Source: Roseiarcus sp963748545
GTDB lineage: Bacteria > Pseudomonadota > Alphaproteobacteria > Rhizobiales > Beijerinckiaceae
Reading direction: 5' to 3'
DNA: 64,000 bases
Assembly: GCA_963748545.1 (NCBI GenBank)
Contig: CAVVJO010000003.1
Location: 248,001-312,000 of the forward strand
The position numbers and the translations under genes were made by a program. Of this stretch, positions 1 through 8,593 are shown piece after piece. A model generated the notes under the pieces. That model had not been told where the DNA came from. It searched no databases and saw only the letters and a program-made list of their open reading frames with translations. How positions within the stretch are numbered: position 1 is the first letter of the stretch; each line of letters opens with the position of its first letter.

Positions 1-384
1 CAAGCCGACGATGTTCGCGACTTCGCCGGCGCGCGCTAGCGCCTCGTCGCGCCGTGGGTGACGCAGATAGGCGCCGACCGCGATGTTCTCGCGCACCGTC
101 AGGCCCGCAAACGGCTGGGTGATCTGGAACGTGCGGCCGATGCCGAGCCTCGCGCGGGTGTGGGCTGAGAGCGCAGTGACGTCCTTGCCGTCGAAGGTTA
201 CGCTTCCCTCGCTTGCGCGCTCCGACCCGGCGATCAGGCTGAAGAGGGTCGTTTTGCCGGCTCCGTTCGGGCCAATGATTCCGGTGACGCCGCCCGGCGG
301 AACCTGCAGCGTCACGTCGTTGACGGCGACGATGCCGCCGAAACGCTTGCTGACCTTCTCGAGCCTCAGGAGCGGCGCGCTCAT
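1..384 (-). CDS. livG: LivG-type ABC transporter ATP-binding protein, 3' end outside window
   Basis: This is the N-terminal 128 residues of a branched-chain amino acid (HAAT) type ATPase that powers the LivHM permease. The frame opens with MSAPLLRLEKVSKRFGG and has a Walker A GPNGAGKTT near residue 39, followed by the GRTFQ segment typical of LivG Q-loops. The ATG at 384 overlaps the livM stop as ATGA, so translation is probably coupled. The signature motif and Walker B lie beyond the window. The substrate cannot be read from the ATPase; Liv-type systems also carry amides, urea and aromatic compounds. Confidence 0.9.
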   Translation of the reverse strand, partial: MSAPLLRLEKVSKRFGGIVAVNDVTLQVPPGGVTGIIGPNGAGKTTLFSLIAGSERASEGSVTFDGKDVTALSAHTRARLGIGRTFQITQPFAGLTVRENIAVGAYLRHPRRDEALARAGEVANIVGL

Positions 385-1340
385 GCAAGCCGCCTGCGCC
401 ATTTGGACAGCAATCTGACGCCGGCGCCCTGGAAGCCGTCCTGTGCAAGGCCGACGGCGACGATCAGCAGCACGCCGAAGAAGACGAGATCGATTCCGGG
501 AGTGCGGCCGGCGAGCCCACGCGTGAACTCGCCGAGAAAGTAGAGCGCCAGCGCGCCGATCAGAGGGCCGAAAACGGTGCCGAGCCCGCCGATGATCGGC
601 CCCATCAGAGCCTCAATCGAGATCCAGGCGCCGAAGCCGATGTCGGCGTCGACAAAAAGGAAATACTGCGCATAGAGGGCGCCGGCGATCGCGGTGAGGG
701 CCGCGGAAAAGAAGATCGCTTGCAGTTTCACGCGCAAGACGTCAACGCCGAGCGCCTCTGCTGCGGCCTCGTTCTCTCGCACCGCCATCAGGCGGGCGCC
801 GAAGCGGCGGCGCTCGAAGCAGCGCGTCAGCAGCATGGCGACCGCGACAAGGCCAAGGGCGATGAAGAGATAGGGCAGGCGGCTCTGGAACTGGAAATTG
901 GCAAGCGACGGTTCGAGCCTGATGAGCGTTCCGGCCGCGCCGCCGGTGATCGGCGCGGCGTTGGCCAAGATGCGCATGACCTCGGCGAAGGCGAGGGTGA
1001 TCAGCGCGAAGTAGGAGCCGCGCAGCCGCGCGCGGAAACTCAGGTAGCCGATCGCGAGGCCGACCAGCGCGCCGGTCACGACGGCCAACGCGAAGGCGAC
1101 ATAGGCGTTGACGCCGTAGCGGGCCTGAAGCACCGCATCGACGTAGGCGCCCGAGCCGAAAAAGGCCGCATGGCCGAACGAGAATTGTCCGCCATAGCCA
1201 CCGAGCCAGTTCCAACCGTAGCCAGCGAGAGCGATAATCATCACCATCACGTAGGCGTCGGCGATCGTGTTGGAGCGCGTGAGCGGAACGAGGACGGCAA
1301 GCGCCAGAACGGCCAGGACGATGGGGCCGTAGACGCGCAT
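381..1340 (-). CDS. livM: LivM-type branched-chain amino acid ABC permease
   Basis: This is a 319-residue integral membrane permease of the BPD_transp_2 (LivM) family. It begins MRVYGPIVLAVLALAVLVPL and has about nine hydrophobic segments. The conserved GGYGGQFSFGHAAFFGSGAY stretch lies near residue 45, and the EAA-like loop is at ENEAAAEALGVDVLRVK. The ATG at 1340 was chosen because it overlaps the livH stop (ATGA) and begins the first membrane helix; the open frame upstream is unrelated and arginine-rich. The gene sits between livH and livG in one minus-strand operon. Confidence 0.92.
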   Translation of the reverse strand: MRVYGPIVLAVLALAVLVPLTRSNTIADAYVMVMIIALAGYGWNWLGGYGGQFSFGHAAFFGSGAYVDAVLQARYGVNAYVAFALAVVTGALVGLAIGYLSFRARLRGSYFALITLAFAEVMRILANAAPITGGAAGTLIRLEPSLANFQFQSRLPYLFIALGLVAVAMLLTRCFERRRFGARLMAVRENEAAAEALGVDVLRVKLQAIFFSAALTAIAGALYAQYFLFVDADIGFGAWISIEALMGPIIGGLGTVFGPLIGALALYFLGEFTRGLAGRTPGIDLVFFGVLLIVAVGLAQDGFQGAGVRLLSKWRRRLA

Positions 1341-2210
1341 CAGGCGGCCGCTCCGAACAGGCCGGTCGGGCGCAACAGCAGCACGAGGATGAAGATCAGA
1401 TAGACGCCGAGCTGGCCGAGGCTGTCGCCGAAAAAGAGCCCGCTCAGGCTTTCGACGATCCCGACGGCCAAGCCCCCTATCAGCGCGCCGGGCACGGAGC
1501 CCATGCCGCCGAGCACGACGATGGTGAAGGCGATCAACACATAGGCCTCGCCGACCCGCGGACTGACATAGAAGATCGGCAGCAGCAGGCAGGCGGCGAT
1601 CGCGAGGCAAGCGGCGCTGAGCCCGAAGGTGACGGCGAAGATATGGGCCGGGTCGATTCCGACCAGCGCCGCGCCCATGCGCTCTTTCGCCACCGCGCGG
1701 ATCGCCTTGCCGGTGTCAGTCAGCGCCAGCAGCCCCCATAGCGCGAGGCTCGTCACGCAGGCGACGCCGAAGCCGATCGCCTTCGGCACGCTGAGGAAGA
1801 CGAACCCCGAAATCAAGCGTCGAGAACCCATAGGGGGTGTCGATCGTGCGCGTGTCGGCGGTGAAGAATGCGAGCAGCAGATTTTCGATCACGATCGCGA
1901 GGCCGAGCGTGACGAGCAGGACGTTGCGATCCTCGCCGTGGCTCGCCGGACCGATGACGAGCCGTTGCGCGCCATAGCCGAGCGCGAAGAACAGGACGGC
2001 GAGCGGAACCATCGCGACGTAAGGGTCGAGGCCGGCCTGGAAGGCGAGATAGGCGGCGAACATAGCCGCCCCGAGAATCGCCCCGTGAGCGAAGTTGATG
2101 ATGTGCAGCACGCCATAGACCAGCGTGAGGCCAACGGCGACAAGGGCGTAGATTGCCCCGGTCGTCAGGCCATTGACAGCCGCCGCCGCGATGATATCGG
2201 GCGCGAGCAA
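1340..2210 (-). CDS. livH: LivH-type branched-chain amino acid ABC permease, frameshifted in this sequence
   Basis: The N-terminal half (MLAPDIIAAAAVNGL to TIDTPYGFSTLDFG) and the C-terminal half (FVFLSVPKAIGFG to LRPTGLFGAAA) are in different frames. They join at a run of four G residues on the coding strand (1805-1808). Removing one G restores DFG-FVFLSVPK and a 289-residue protein, the usual LivH length. The gene spans 871 nt, which is 3n+1. The start appears to be TTG at 2210, 12 nt downstream of the binding-protein gene. Both halves look conserved, so a sequencing indel is more likely than a pseudogene. Confidence 0.85.
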
Positions 2211-2221
2211 CGGCCCGCGCC

Positions 2222-3439
2222 TCAGGCCGGGACCGGAAAGACGGGCTTGGCGTCGGCGAAGTCGGTTGGGAAGATGACCTTGATGTCCCCGTCCTGCACC
2301 TGCGTGTTGACGACCTCGGCGCCGGTGTTCTGGCCGTTGACGAATTGCGTCGGGCCATAAGGCATGATGTGCCCAGCGAAGGTCGAGGAGGCGATCGCCG
2401 CCGTAATCGCCTTGCGATCGGCGGAGGCGGCGCGATCGATCGCGTCTGCAAGCAGCAGCACGTCGGAATAATTCAGCGCGACATTATAAGTGAAGAACTT
2501 GCCGTCAGCCTCGACCTGTTTCTTTAAGGCGAGTGCGGCCTCCTTGCGCGGGTCGTACCAATGGTTGGTGTCCATCACATATTGCGCCGCTTCCGGGAAT
2601 TCCTTGACGAAGCGGTAGTTGGAGGCGGCGCCGTTCAGCACGCAGTAGACGCCCTTCGGACGGATCTTCTGCTGTTGCATGGTGCGCGCGAGCAGCACGA
2701 ACTCGTTGTAATAACTCGATGGGATCACGAGATCGGGAGCCTTGGCGCGGATCTGCAGCGCAATGTTCGACATGTCCCGCGCAGGGGTCGGATGGGCGAT
2801 GGTGTCAAGGATCTCAAAACCCATCTTGGGCAGTTCGTCCTGCATCAGCTTTGCGAGGCCCGAGCCGAACAGGCCGTCCTCATGGACGAGGACCACGGTC
2901 TTGGCCGGCTTACCGGCGCTGTCGTTGAGTTTGACGAGATTCTCGATCGCCTGCCTGCTCGCCATTCCGAAGCCGGGCGAAAATCGGAACGTGTTGGCGA
3001 GCCCTCGCGAGATGATCTGATCGGACACGCCGACGTCGACGATATACGGGATGTCGTAACGCGAAGCGGCCTGGGTGGCCGCGAGGCAGATCGGGCTCGC
3101 AAAACCGCCGACGATGGCTGCGACTCCCTCGTTCGCCATCCGCTCAACCTCCTGCGCGCCGCCATCGGGCGTCGAGCGCGCGTCGCCGAACACCATTTCG
3201 AGCTTGGCGCCGCCGAGCGATTTGATTCCGCCCTGGTCGTTGATGCGTTTGAAACCAGCCTCGGCGCCGATCTTCCCCTGGGCGCCGTCCTGCGCAAGCG
3301 CGCCGGTGACAGGCTGCAACACGCCGACCTTGATTGATGCGTCCTGCGCCCTGAGATAGGCCGGAGACGCGACGGCGGCTGTGGCGAACGCAGCCCCGCC
3401 GGCCAGAACTCGACGCCTGGAAATGCGCGAACCGCTCAT
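2222..3439 (-). CDS. Liv-type ABC transporter substrate-binding protein, Tat-exported
   Basis: This is a periplasmic binding protein of the Peripla_BP_6/LivJ class, about 405 residues. It starts MSGSRISRRRVLAGGAAF, with a twin-arginine SRRRVL motif and an Ala-rich hydrophobic stretch ending at AYLRAQD. Mature motifs include IKVGVLQPVTGALAQDG and VAAIVGGFASP. The ATG at 3439 has a good ribosome site, GGGAGAGG, just upstream; a longer in-frame start at 3484 would bury the signal peptide. It is first in the order SBP-livH-livM-livG. The nearby HyuAB operon could mean an amide or hydantoin-like ligand, but that is only a guess from position. Confidence 0.88.
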   Translation of the reverse strand: MSGSRISRRRVLAGGAAFATAAVASPAYLRAQDASIKVGVLQPVTGALAQDGAQGKIGAEAGFKRINDQGGIKSLGGAKLEMVFGDARSTPDGGAQEVERMANEGVAAIVGGFASPICLAATQAASRYDIPYIVDVGVSDQIISRGLANTFRFSPGFGMASRQAIENLVKLNDSAGKPAKTVVLVHEDGLFGSGLAKLMQDELPKMGFEILDTIAHPTPARDMSNIALQIRAKAPDLVIPSSYYNEFVLLARTMQQQKIRPKGVYCVLNGAASNYRFVKEFPEAAQYVMDTNHWYDPRKEAALALKKQVEADGKFFTYNVALNYSDVLLLADAIDRAASADRKAITAAIASSTFAGHIMPYGPTQFVNGQNTGAEVVNTQVQDGDIKVIFPTDFADAKPVFPVPA

Positions 3440-3464
3440 CTTGCCTCTCCCATTGACGGTTTGA

Positions 3465-4283
3465 TCAGGACGCTTTCGGCGCAAGCGCTTCCGCGTTGGC
3501 TGGCTTTGGCAACACGGCCGTCCAGCGCCGCACGCCGGCGCTGACCTTGCGCTCCATCTCCATGCGCAGCGTATAACGATCGGGGCGATAGAGCGCGCTC
3601 AAATGCTCGACGCCGTCGCCGCCGCGATCGAACACCGTGCGCGTCAGTCCGATCAGCGGTGAGCCGACCTCTACTCCGAGCGCGTCGGCAACCTCGGGGG
3701 ACGCGAGCGTCGCGGTGACGTCCTGCGTCGCGCGCTCGACTTTGACTCCGGTACGCTCCAGCAGAGCAAGCAGGGGGCGCGACGCAAGATCGGCCTCGCT
3801 GTACGTGACGCCGAAACGCTCCGGCACATGGGTGACGAGGTAGGAGAACGGCTGATCGTCGATGAGGCGCACACGCACCGAATATTGCGTTCGCTCGCCG
3901 GCCTTGAGGCGCAACGCGCGCGCCACCGCCAGCGGGGGTTGGCGATAGGCAAATTCGATCAATCGGACGCCGGTTTCTCGGCCCATCGCGGCAAGGTGGA
4001 CCAGCACGTCGGAAATGTCGGCGACGATCGGCTTCGCGTCAAAGTCCCGGGTCACGAATGTACCCGCGCCGCGCCGCCGGTTCACGAAGCCTTCGCGTTC
4101 GAGTTGGGCGAGCGCGCGGCGCACGGTCACGCGCGAAATCCCGTGCTCGGCGGCCAGCGCCTGCTCGCCGGGAAGGAGACCTTCGTCTTCCAGACGTCCG
4201 CTCGCGATACGGTCGCGCAACAGCAGATAAATCTGGCGCGCCTTGGAGGTTTCGACCCCACCCACTCGCCTCACCTCTGCCAA
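3465..4283 (-). CDS. GntR family transcriptional regulator, HutC/UTRA type
   Basis: The protein has about 272 residues. An N-terminal winged helix (ISRVTVRRALAQLEREGFVNRRRGAGTFVT, about residues 49-78) is followed by a UTRA effector domain with FSYLVTHVPERFG and SPLIGLTRTVFDRGG. UTRA regulators of this class usually repress a neighbouring catabolic or uptake operon, and this gene lies directly upstream of the Liv cluster on the same strand. The start is uncertain: TTG at 4283 gives the longest frame, but GTG at 4265 has better spacing from an AGAGG ribosome site. Its effector is unknown. Confidence 0.88.
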   Translation of the reverse strand: MAEVRRVGGVETSKARQIYLLLRDRIASGRLEDEGLLPGEQALAAEHGISRVTVRRALAQLEREGFVNRRRGAGTFVTRDFDAKPIVADISDVLVHLAAMGRETGVRLIEFAYRQPPLAVARALRLKAGERTQYSVRVRLIDDQPFSYLVTHVPERFGVTYSEADLASRPLLALLERTGVKVERATQDVTATLASPEVADALGVEVGSPLIGLTRTVFDRGGDGVEHLSALYRPDRYTLRMEMERKVSAGVRRWTAVLPKPANAEALAPKAS

Positions 4284-4297
4284 AGAGACTTTTAAAT

Positions 4298-4313
4298 GTA
4301 TGGAACGTGATAC
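4298..4313. promoter_or_regulatory. Weak candidate operator upstream of the HutC-type regulator
   Basis: GTAT and ATAC arms separated by 8 bases lie 15 bases upstream of the regulator start. Inverted GTAT/ATAC arms recall HutC-type sites, but the spacing is wider than usual and no second copy was found. This is a tentative call. Confidence 0.25.
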
Positions 4314-4444
4314 TTTTGGCTGTCAAGGCCGGGGCTGTAGAAAAGGCGGCGGGCGGGCGACAAAATTCTGGGACGCCCAATGTCGCAACAACGCGCGGCC
4401 GCTGAACGTCCTAGGCAACCCCGATAGGTTGCGCAGGCGGGTGA

Positions 4445-4460
4445 GAGAGGCGCGCCTCTC
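4445..4460. repeat. 16-bp perfect palindrome in the 4.28-4.56 kb intergenic region
   Basis: GAGAGGCGCGCCTCTC reads the same on both strands. It lies in the 277-bp gap between the end of the FCD-type regulator gene and the promoter side of the HutC-type regulator. It could be a hairpin or a protein site. No T-run follows on either strand. Confidence 0.4.
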
Positions 4461-4516
4461 GCTCGCTTGACCTTCGATCTGGCGGGGCGACCCTTCCGCA
4501 TCACTCGCTCTGAAAG

Positions 4517-4535
4517 TGCGGGCCTCGCGCCCGCA
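4517..4535 (-). terminator. Possible hairpin terminator after the FCD-type GntR gene
   Basis: A 7-bp GC-rich stem (TGCGGGC/GCCCGCA) with a 5-base loop lies about 25 bases downstream of the regulator stop on the minus strand. It is followed on that strand only by ACTTTC, a poor T-tract, so termination efficiency is doubtful. Confidence 0.3.
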
Positions 4536-4560
4536 TCCGATAACGCGTAGGGCGAGGGCT

Positions 4561-5329
4561 CTATGGGGCGCCGACGGTCCTGCGCGCAGCGCGCTCGTGT
4601 GGGCCACCTTTACTCTCTGACTGGCTTGCCTTGCGAGCAGGGCCGAGCCCAGACAGAATATGGGTTCTCATCGCGCTCGCCGCCCAGGCTGGGTCGTGAT
4701 GGGCGAGCGCGTCGACCACTTCGCGGTGATGCCGCATGCTGCGTTGGATTTCCTCGAGCGAGTAGCGGCTGAAGATCCTGAGCGTCAGCGGCGCATCCAT
4801 TGCCATGGCGATCAGTTTTGCAAGGTGCTCCGATCGCGCGGCGTCGATGATCATCCGGTGGAACCGCGAGTTAGCCGCGGCGAGTTCTGATGAGGTCCTC
4901 GCTGCTTTCTCGCCGCGCCGCGTCCTCCATGATTGCGCATAAGTCCCGCAATTCGGCGACTTCGGTTTCGCTGATTTCGCTCGCTGCGATCTCGGCTGCG
5001 AAAGGCTCCAGCATCGCGCGAATGCGAAACATCTGTTCGATCTGAACCGCGGACCAGACCGCGACCGTCGCGCCGAGATTGGGCCGGAAGTCAAGCAGCC
5101 CTTCAACGCTGAGCCGGCTCAAGGCGTCGCGCACCGGAGTGCGGCTAATCCCGAGTTCGCGCGCGAGAGCGTGCTCCTTCAGCCTGTGTCCCGCCGGCAA
5201 GCGTCCGTCCAGTATGCGTTGGCGAACCTCCTGATAGGCGCGTTCGGCGGCGGTCTGGGCGGCGTCGGACGGGTCCCGGAAATCGTTCCTGGCTGTCACC
5301 CGGTGTCGCTCCTGCATCGCGCGCCTCAA
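4561..5329 (-). CDS. GntR family regulator, FadR/FCD type, frameshifted in this sequence
   Basis: The N-terminal frame (from 5329) carries a winged helix with YQEVRQRILDGRL, LARELGISRTPVRDALSRL and EGLLDFRPNLGATV, plus the start of an FCD domain. The rest of the FCD domain (ELAAANSRFHRMIIDAARS to the end) is in another frame. The break is near 4891, where deleting one base joins EDLI to ELAAANSRFH. N-x2-FH and H-x3 motifs of metal-binding FCD domains are present after the join (NSRFH, MRHHREVVDAL). A TGTATACA operator lies 75 bp upstream of its start, and a second copy lies before hyuA, so it probably regulates itself and the hyu operon. Confidence 0.82.
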
Positions 5330-5403
5330 TGGCGGCAGAGACGCTCGGCCGCCGATCCTCGCGGTCGGAGGGCCGCTCGTTTTGCCGCTTTACTCCCGCA
5401 TCA

Positions 5404-5416
5404 TTGTATACATTAA
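5404..5416. promoter_or_regulatory. FadR-type operator, copy 1 (between divergent GntR and HTH/coiled-coil genes)
   Basis: The minus strand reads TTAATGTATACAA, with the perfect palindrome TGTATACA at 5405-5412. The same 13 bases occur at 6299-6311. GTA-TAC fits the published FadR-subfamily half-site rule (yGTM-N0-1-KACy). It sits between the divergent FCD-GntR gene and the 5531 gene. Confidence 0.65.
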
Positions 5417-5530
5417 TGCGGCAAGTCGCCAATCTCTCCGGAATCGATTTGTTTCGCTCGGCTTTGACGCGAGCCGCATATGCTGGAGATTTAAGGGGTG
5501 GGTGAACGAAGTAGGCCCCGGAGCCAGTCG

Positions 5531-6211
5531 ATGACCAGCGAATCGAGCGATGCGTGGCTTTCCCTGGACGAAGCCGCCGAGCGGATCGGCGTCAGCCGTG
5601 TCCGCTTGCGTGAGGCGATCGCAGCCAAGGCGATTGTCGGCCGCCGGGACAATCGAGGCTTCTGGCGCGTATCGCTGCCCGACGGCGCTGTCGCAGCCAA
5701 ACGTCGCCTTGGCGAGACGCGCGCGAACCCAGAGCAAATGGTCGAGGTGCTCTTCGACGAAATCGAGGACCTCAACGCGCAGATGGCGGAGCGTTCCTCA
5801 AACGAAGAGCGGATGACGGCGCTGATCGAACGCCAGCAAAGCCTCCTGGAAAAGACGTTCGCTATCGCAGAAAAGCCTGGCGCCTCTGGGTTGGACGCAG
5901 AGCAGGTGGCAGCGCTCACGGACCGGTCGCAAAAGCTCATCGAACAGACCCTCGTAACCATCGAGGCCAGGGAGGAGGAGGTTAACAAATTGACAGGCCT
6001 TGTGGACCGCGCCTTGGCGACAGTCGCCGGCCTGGACGCCGAAGTGACGCGCCAAGCGGAAGTCGCGCTTAAGCAACAGGCCCTGCTGGATCGCGTGTTC
6101 CGCCTTGCGCAAAAGAGCCTTGATCGGATCGGCGCAGCCGAGGGCAGGCGGGGATTGTTCCGTCGCATGCGAGACCGGGTGGGCGGTCGGCCGCGTCGCA
6201 CTGAGGGGTAG
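5531..6211 (+). CDS. HTH domain plus coiled-coil protein of unknown function
   Basis: This protein of about 226 residues does not match a function I recognise. Residues about 8-50 (WLSLDEAAERIGVSRVRL) look like a MerR/excisionase-type helix-turn-helix. The remainder is long amphipathic helix rich in Glu, Gln, Leu and Ala, with no hydrophobic membrane segment, ending in a basic tail (RRMRDRVGGRPRRTEG). ATG 5531 has GGAG 8 bases upstream; GTG 5498 would add 11 residues. It lies between two copies of the TGTATACA operator and just upstream of hyuA, so it may be part of that regulon. Confidence 0.7.
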   Translation: MTSESSDAWLSLDEAAERIGVSRVRLREAIAAKAIVGRRDNRGFWRVSLPDGAVAAKRRLGETRANPEQMVEVLFDEIEDLNAQMAERSSNEERMTALIERQQSLLEKTFAIAEKPGASGLDAEQVAALTDRSQKLIEQTLVTIEAREEEVNKLTGLVDRALATVAGLDAEVTRQAEVALKQQALLDRVFRLAQKSLDRIGAAEGRRGLFRRMRDRVGGRPRRTEG

Positions 6212-6274
6212 GCGCTTTGCACACGGAGCGGGCGCCTCGCTCAAAACGCGCGCCGTTGCGCCTCAAGATAGGCG

Positions 6275-6311
6275 TTGACTCCCACACCGCCGGACTCTTT
6301 AATGTATACAA
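6275..6311 (+). promoter_or_regulatory. hyuA core promoter overlapped by FadR-type operator, copy 2
   Basis: TTGACT (6275-6280), a 17-base spacer and TTTAAT (6298-6303) form a near-consensus sigma-70 promoter. TTAATGTATACAA (6299-6311) overlaps the -10 box and the expected start site, the layout of a repressor site. It is identical over 13 bases to the site upstream of the FCD-type GntR gene. The hyuA start codon at 6338 follows 27 bases later. Confidence 0.65.
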
Positions 6312-6337
6312 AATTACCTCGCGGAGGGCTTCGGCGT

Positions 6338-8557
6338 ATGGCGTCTGCGGACGATCTCATCCTCGTTTACGAACGACGGCTGGCCGACTTCGAGGCTCGT
6401 CTAGCGGCAATCGAAAAGGAACGCGGGCGTCGGCCCGTCGTGTCCCAAGCGCATGCGGCGCCCCGACGTGGCGGCGGGTACCGGCTTGGCGTCGATGTCG
6501 GAGGCACCTTCACCGACCTGCTGCTGCTCGACGAGAAGCGGTCTAGGGTCTTCACCGCCAAAGTCCCATCGACCCCGAGCGACTCCTCGATCGGCGTCGT
6601 CAACGGCATTCAGAAGATCTGTCGAGAGGCCGGCATCGATCCGACCGAGATCGACGACGTCATGCATGGCACGACGGTCGCGACCAACACCGTCTTGACA
6701 AAGGCGGGCGCGCTCGTCGGGCTCGTCACCACCAAGGGCTACCGCGACGTGCTTCAGATCGCGCGCTCCTACGTGCCGGGCGGCCTGGGCGGATGGGTGA
6801 TCTACAACAAGGCCCCCCCGCTCGCGCCGCTCGAATTCACGATCGAAGCGACGGAGCGGATTGCGGCCGACGGAAAGGTTTTGATCCCGCTCGACGAGGC
6901 TGCGCTGCGCCGCGATCTCAAGGATCTGTCGCGCAAGGGCATCGAGGCGCTGACGGTCTCGCTGTTCAATGCCTATGTCGATGGCCGACATGAGCGGCGG
7001 ATCGCAGAGATCGCCGCCGACGTCATGCCGGCGATCCCGGTGTCGATATCATCGGATGTGATTCCCGAGATGTACGAGTACGAGCGGGCGGAGACGACGG
7101 TCGTCAATTCCTACATCCGGCCGGTCGTATCGAAATATATCGACGCCCTCGAGGGCGAGCTTTCCCGAACCATGAAGGGCATCAGGCTGCACATCCTTCG
7201 TTCGGACGGCGGCCTGTCGACGGCGCCGTCGGCGATGGCCCGTCCGGTCAACCTCCTCATGTCGGGACCGGCCGGCGGCGTAGCGGGCGCGGTCGGCATC
7301 GCCAAGCGCGCCGGTTTCAACAAGCTGCTGACTTTCGACATGGGCGGCACGTCGACCGACGTCGCGCTGATTGAGAATGGAACGCCGCAGACGCGGCGCG
7401 AGACCCGCGTCGGCGACGTCACGGTGCGCGCTCCCTCTATCGACGTCAGAACGGTCGGGGCTGGCGGCGGCTCGATCGCTTACGTGCCGGAGCTGACGCG
7501 CGCGCTCAGAGTTGGGCCCCAATCGGCGGGCGCAGCGCCCGGTCCCGCTGCCTATCGAAAAGGCGGCGAGTTGCCGACCGTCACCGACGCCAATGTCGTG
7601 CTTGGCTATCTTCCCTCGGACTCGAAGCTCGGCGGCGATATGATCATCGATCGCTCCCTGGCGGAGAAGGCGGTGTCGAAGATCGCTGAGGCGCTCGGCA
7701 TGAACCTGGAAAAGGCGGCCGAGGGCATCGTAAATATCGTTAACGAGAACATGTGCGGCGCGCTGAGACTTGTTTCTGTCGAACAAGGCTATGATCCCCG
7801 AGACTTTGCTCTGATCGCCTTCGGCGGCGCCGGACCCCTGCATGCCAATGCGCTCGCCAAGCTGATCAACAGCTGGCCGGTCATCGTGCCCCCCGGGCCG
7901 GGCGTGCTGTGCGCCTATGGCGACGCGACGACGCGCCTGCGCAACGAGGCCTCGCGCACTCTGGTCCAGCGGTTCGAGAACCTGTCCGATCCGCAAGTGC
8001 GCACGATCCTCGCCGACCTCGAATCCGACGCCGCCAAGGCGCTTGCCGCTGAAGGCGTCGACACTTCGGGACAGGAGACGATCTATCAGATCGACATGCG
8101 CTACGCAGGGCAGGGGATGAAGCTGACCGTCGATACGACGCCGGCCGATTTCCGCTCGGAGGGGCTTGCTGGCGTGACGAAACGCTTCGACCGTATGCAC
8201 GAGCAACTCTTCACCTTTGCCCTCGACGCCGGCCACGAGCTCGTCGGGCTTCGCGCCGTGGTGCTTGGGCCGCAAAAGCCCTTCATCGGCATGGACCTGC
8301 GCCGCGGCGGCCCCGATCCAAAGGCGGCGGCGATGCAACGCACTCGCGTGTATGTCGGCGACGGCTGGCGCGAGGCGACCATCTACGATCGCGGCAAGCT
8401 CGAGGCCGGCAACAAGATCGAGGGCCCTGCAATCGTTGTCGAAATGGATGCGACGACGCTGATCCTGCCCGACCACCACGGCTTGGTGGACGAGGTCGGC
8501 AACATTCTCATTCGGCCCAATTCCGTTGAAGGCGCGGTCAAGGCTTCCGCGCGCTAG
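6338..8557 (+). CDS. hyuA: HyuA-type subunit of ATP-dependent hydantoinase/oxoprolinase-family enzyme, with N-terminal coiled-coil tag
   Basis: This is a 739-residue hydantoinase A/oxoprolinase protein with the actin-like ATPase motif GVDVGGTFTD at residues 51-60. MHGTTVATNTVL and FDMGGTSTDVALI follow. Partnered with HyuB, such enzymes use ATP to open cyclic imides, hydantoins, lactams or 5-oxoproline, or to carboxylate ketones. Family members usually begin close to the GVDVGGTFTD strand; here about 45 extra residues precede it, with a heptad pattern I8, Y11, L15, F18, L22, I25. A similar tag occurs on the permease encoded at 13884. The ATG at 6338 is preferred over an in-frame ATG at 6275 because the promoter and operator lie between them and GGAGGG precedes it. 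Confidence 0.9.
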   Translation: MASADDLILVYERRLADFEARLAAIEKERGRRPVVSQAHAAPRRGGGYRLGVDVGGTFTDLLLLDEKRSRVFTAKVPSTPSDSSIGVVNGIQKICREAGIDPTEIDDVMHGTTVATNTVLTKAGALVGLVTTKGYRDVLQIARSYVPGGLGGWVIYNKAPPLAPLEFTIEATERIAADGKVLIPLDEAALRRDLKDLSRKGIEALTVSLFNAYVDGRHERRIAEIAADVMPAIPVSISSDVIPEMYEYERAETTVVNSYIRPVVSKYIDALEGELSRTMKGIRLHILRSDGGLSTAPSAMARPVNLLMSGPAGGVAGAVGIAKRAGFNKLLTFDMGGTSTDVALIENGTPQTRRETRVGDVTVRAPSIDVRTVGAGGGSIAYVPELTRALRVGPQSAGAAPGPAAYRKGGELPTVTDANVVLGYLPSDSKLGGDMIIDRSLAEKAVSKIAEALGMNLEKAAEGIVNIVNENMCGALRLVSVEQGYDPRDFALIAFGGAGPLHANALAKLINSWPVIVPPGPGVLCAYGDATTRLRNEASRTLVQRFENLSDPQVRTILADLESDAAKALAAEGVDTSGQETIYQIDMRYAGQGMKLTVDTTPADFRSEGLAGVTKRFDRMHEQLFTFALDAGHELVGLRAVVLGPQKPFIGMDLRRGGPDPKAAAMQRTRVYVGDGWREATIYDRGKLEAGNKIEGPAIVVEMDATTLILPDHHGLVDEVGNILIRPNSVEGAVKASAR

Positions 8558-8593
8558 ACGGTCGAGGGACCAGGACTCCGAGGAGAGCGGGAC

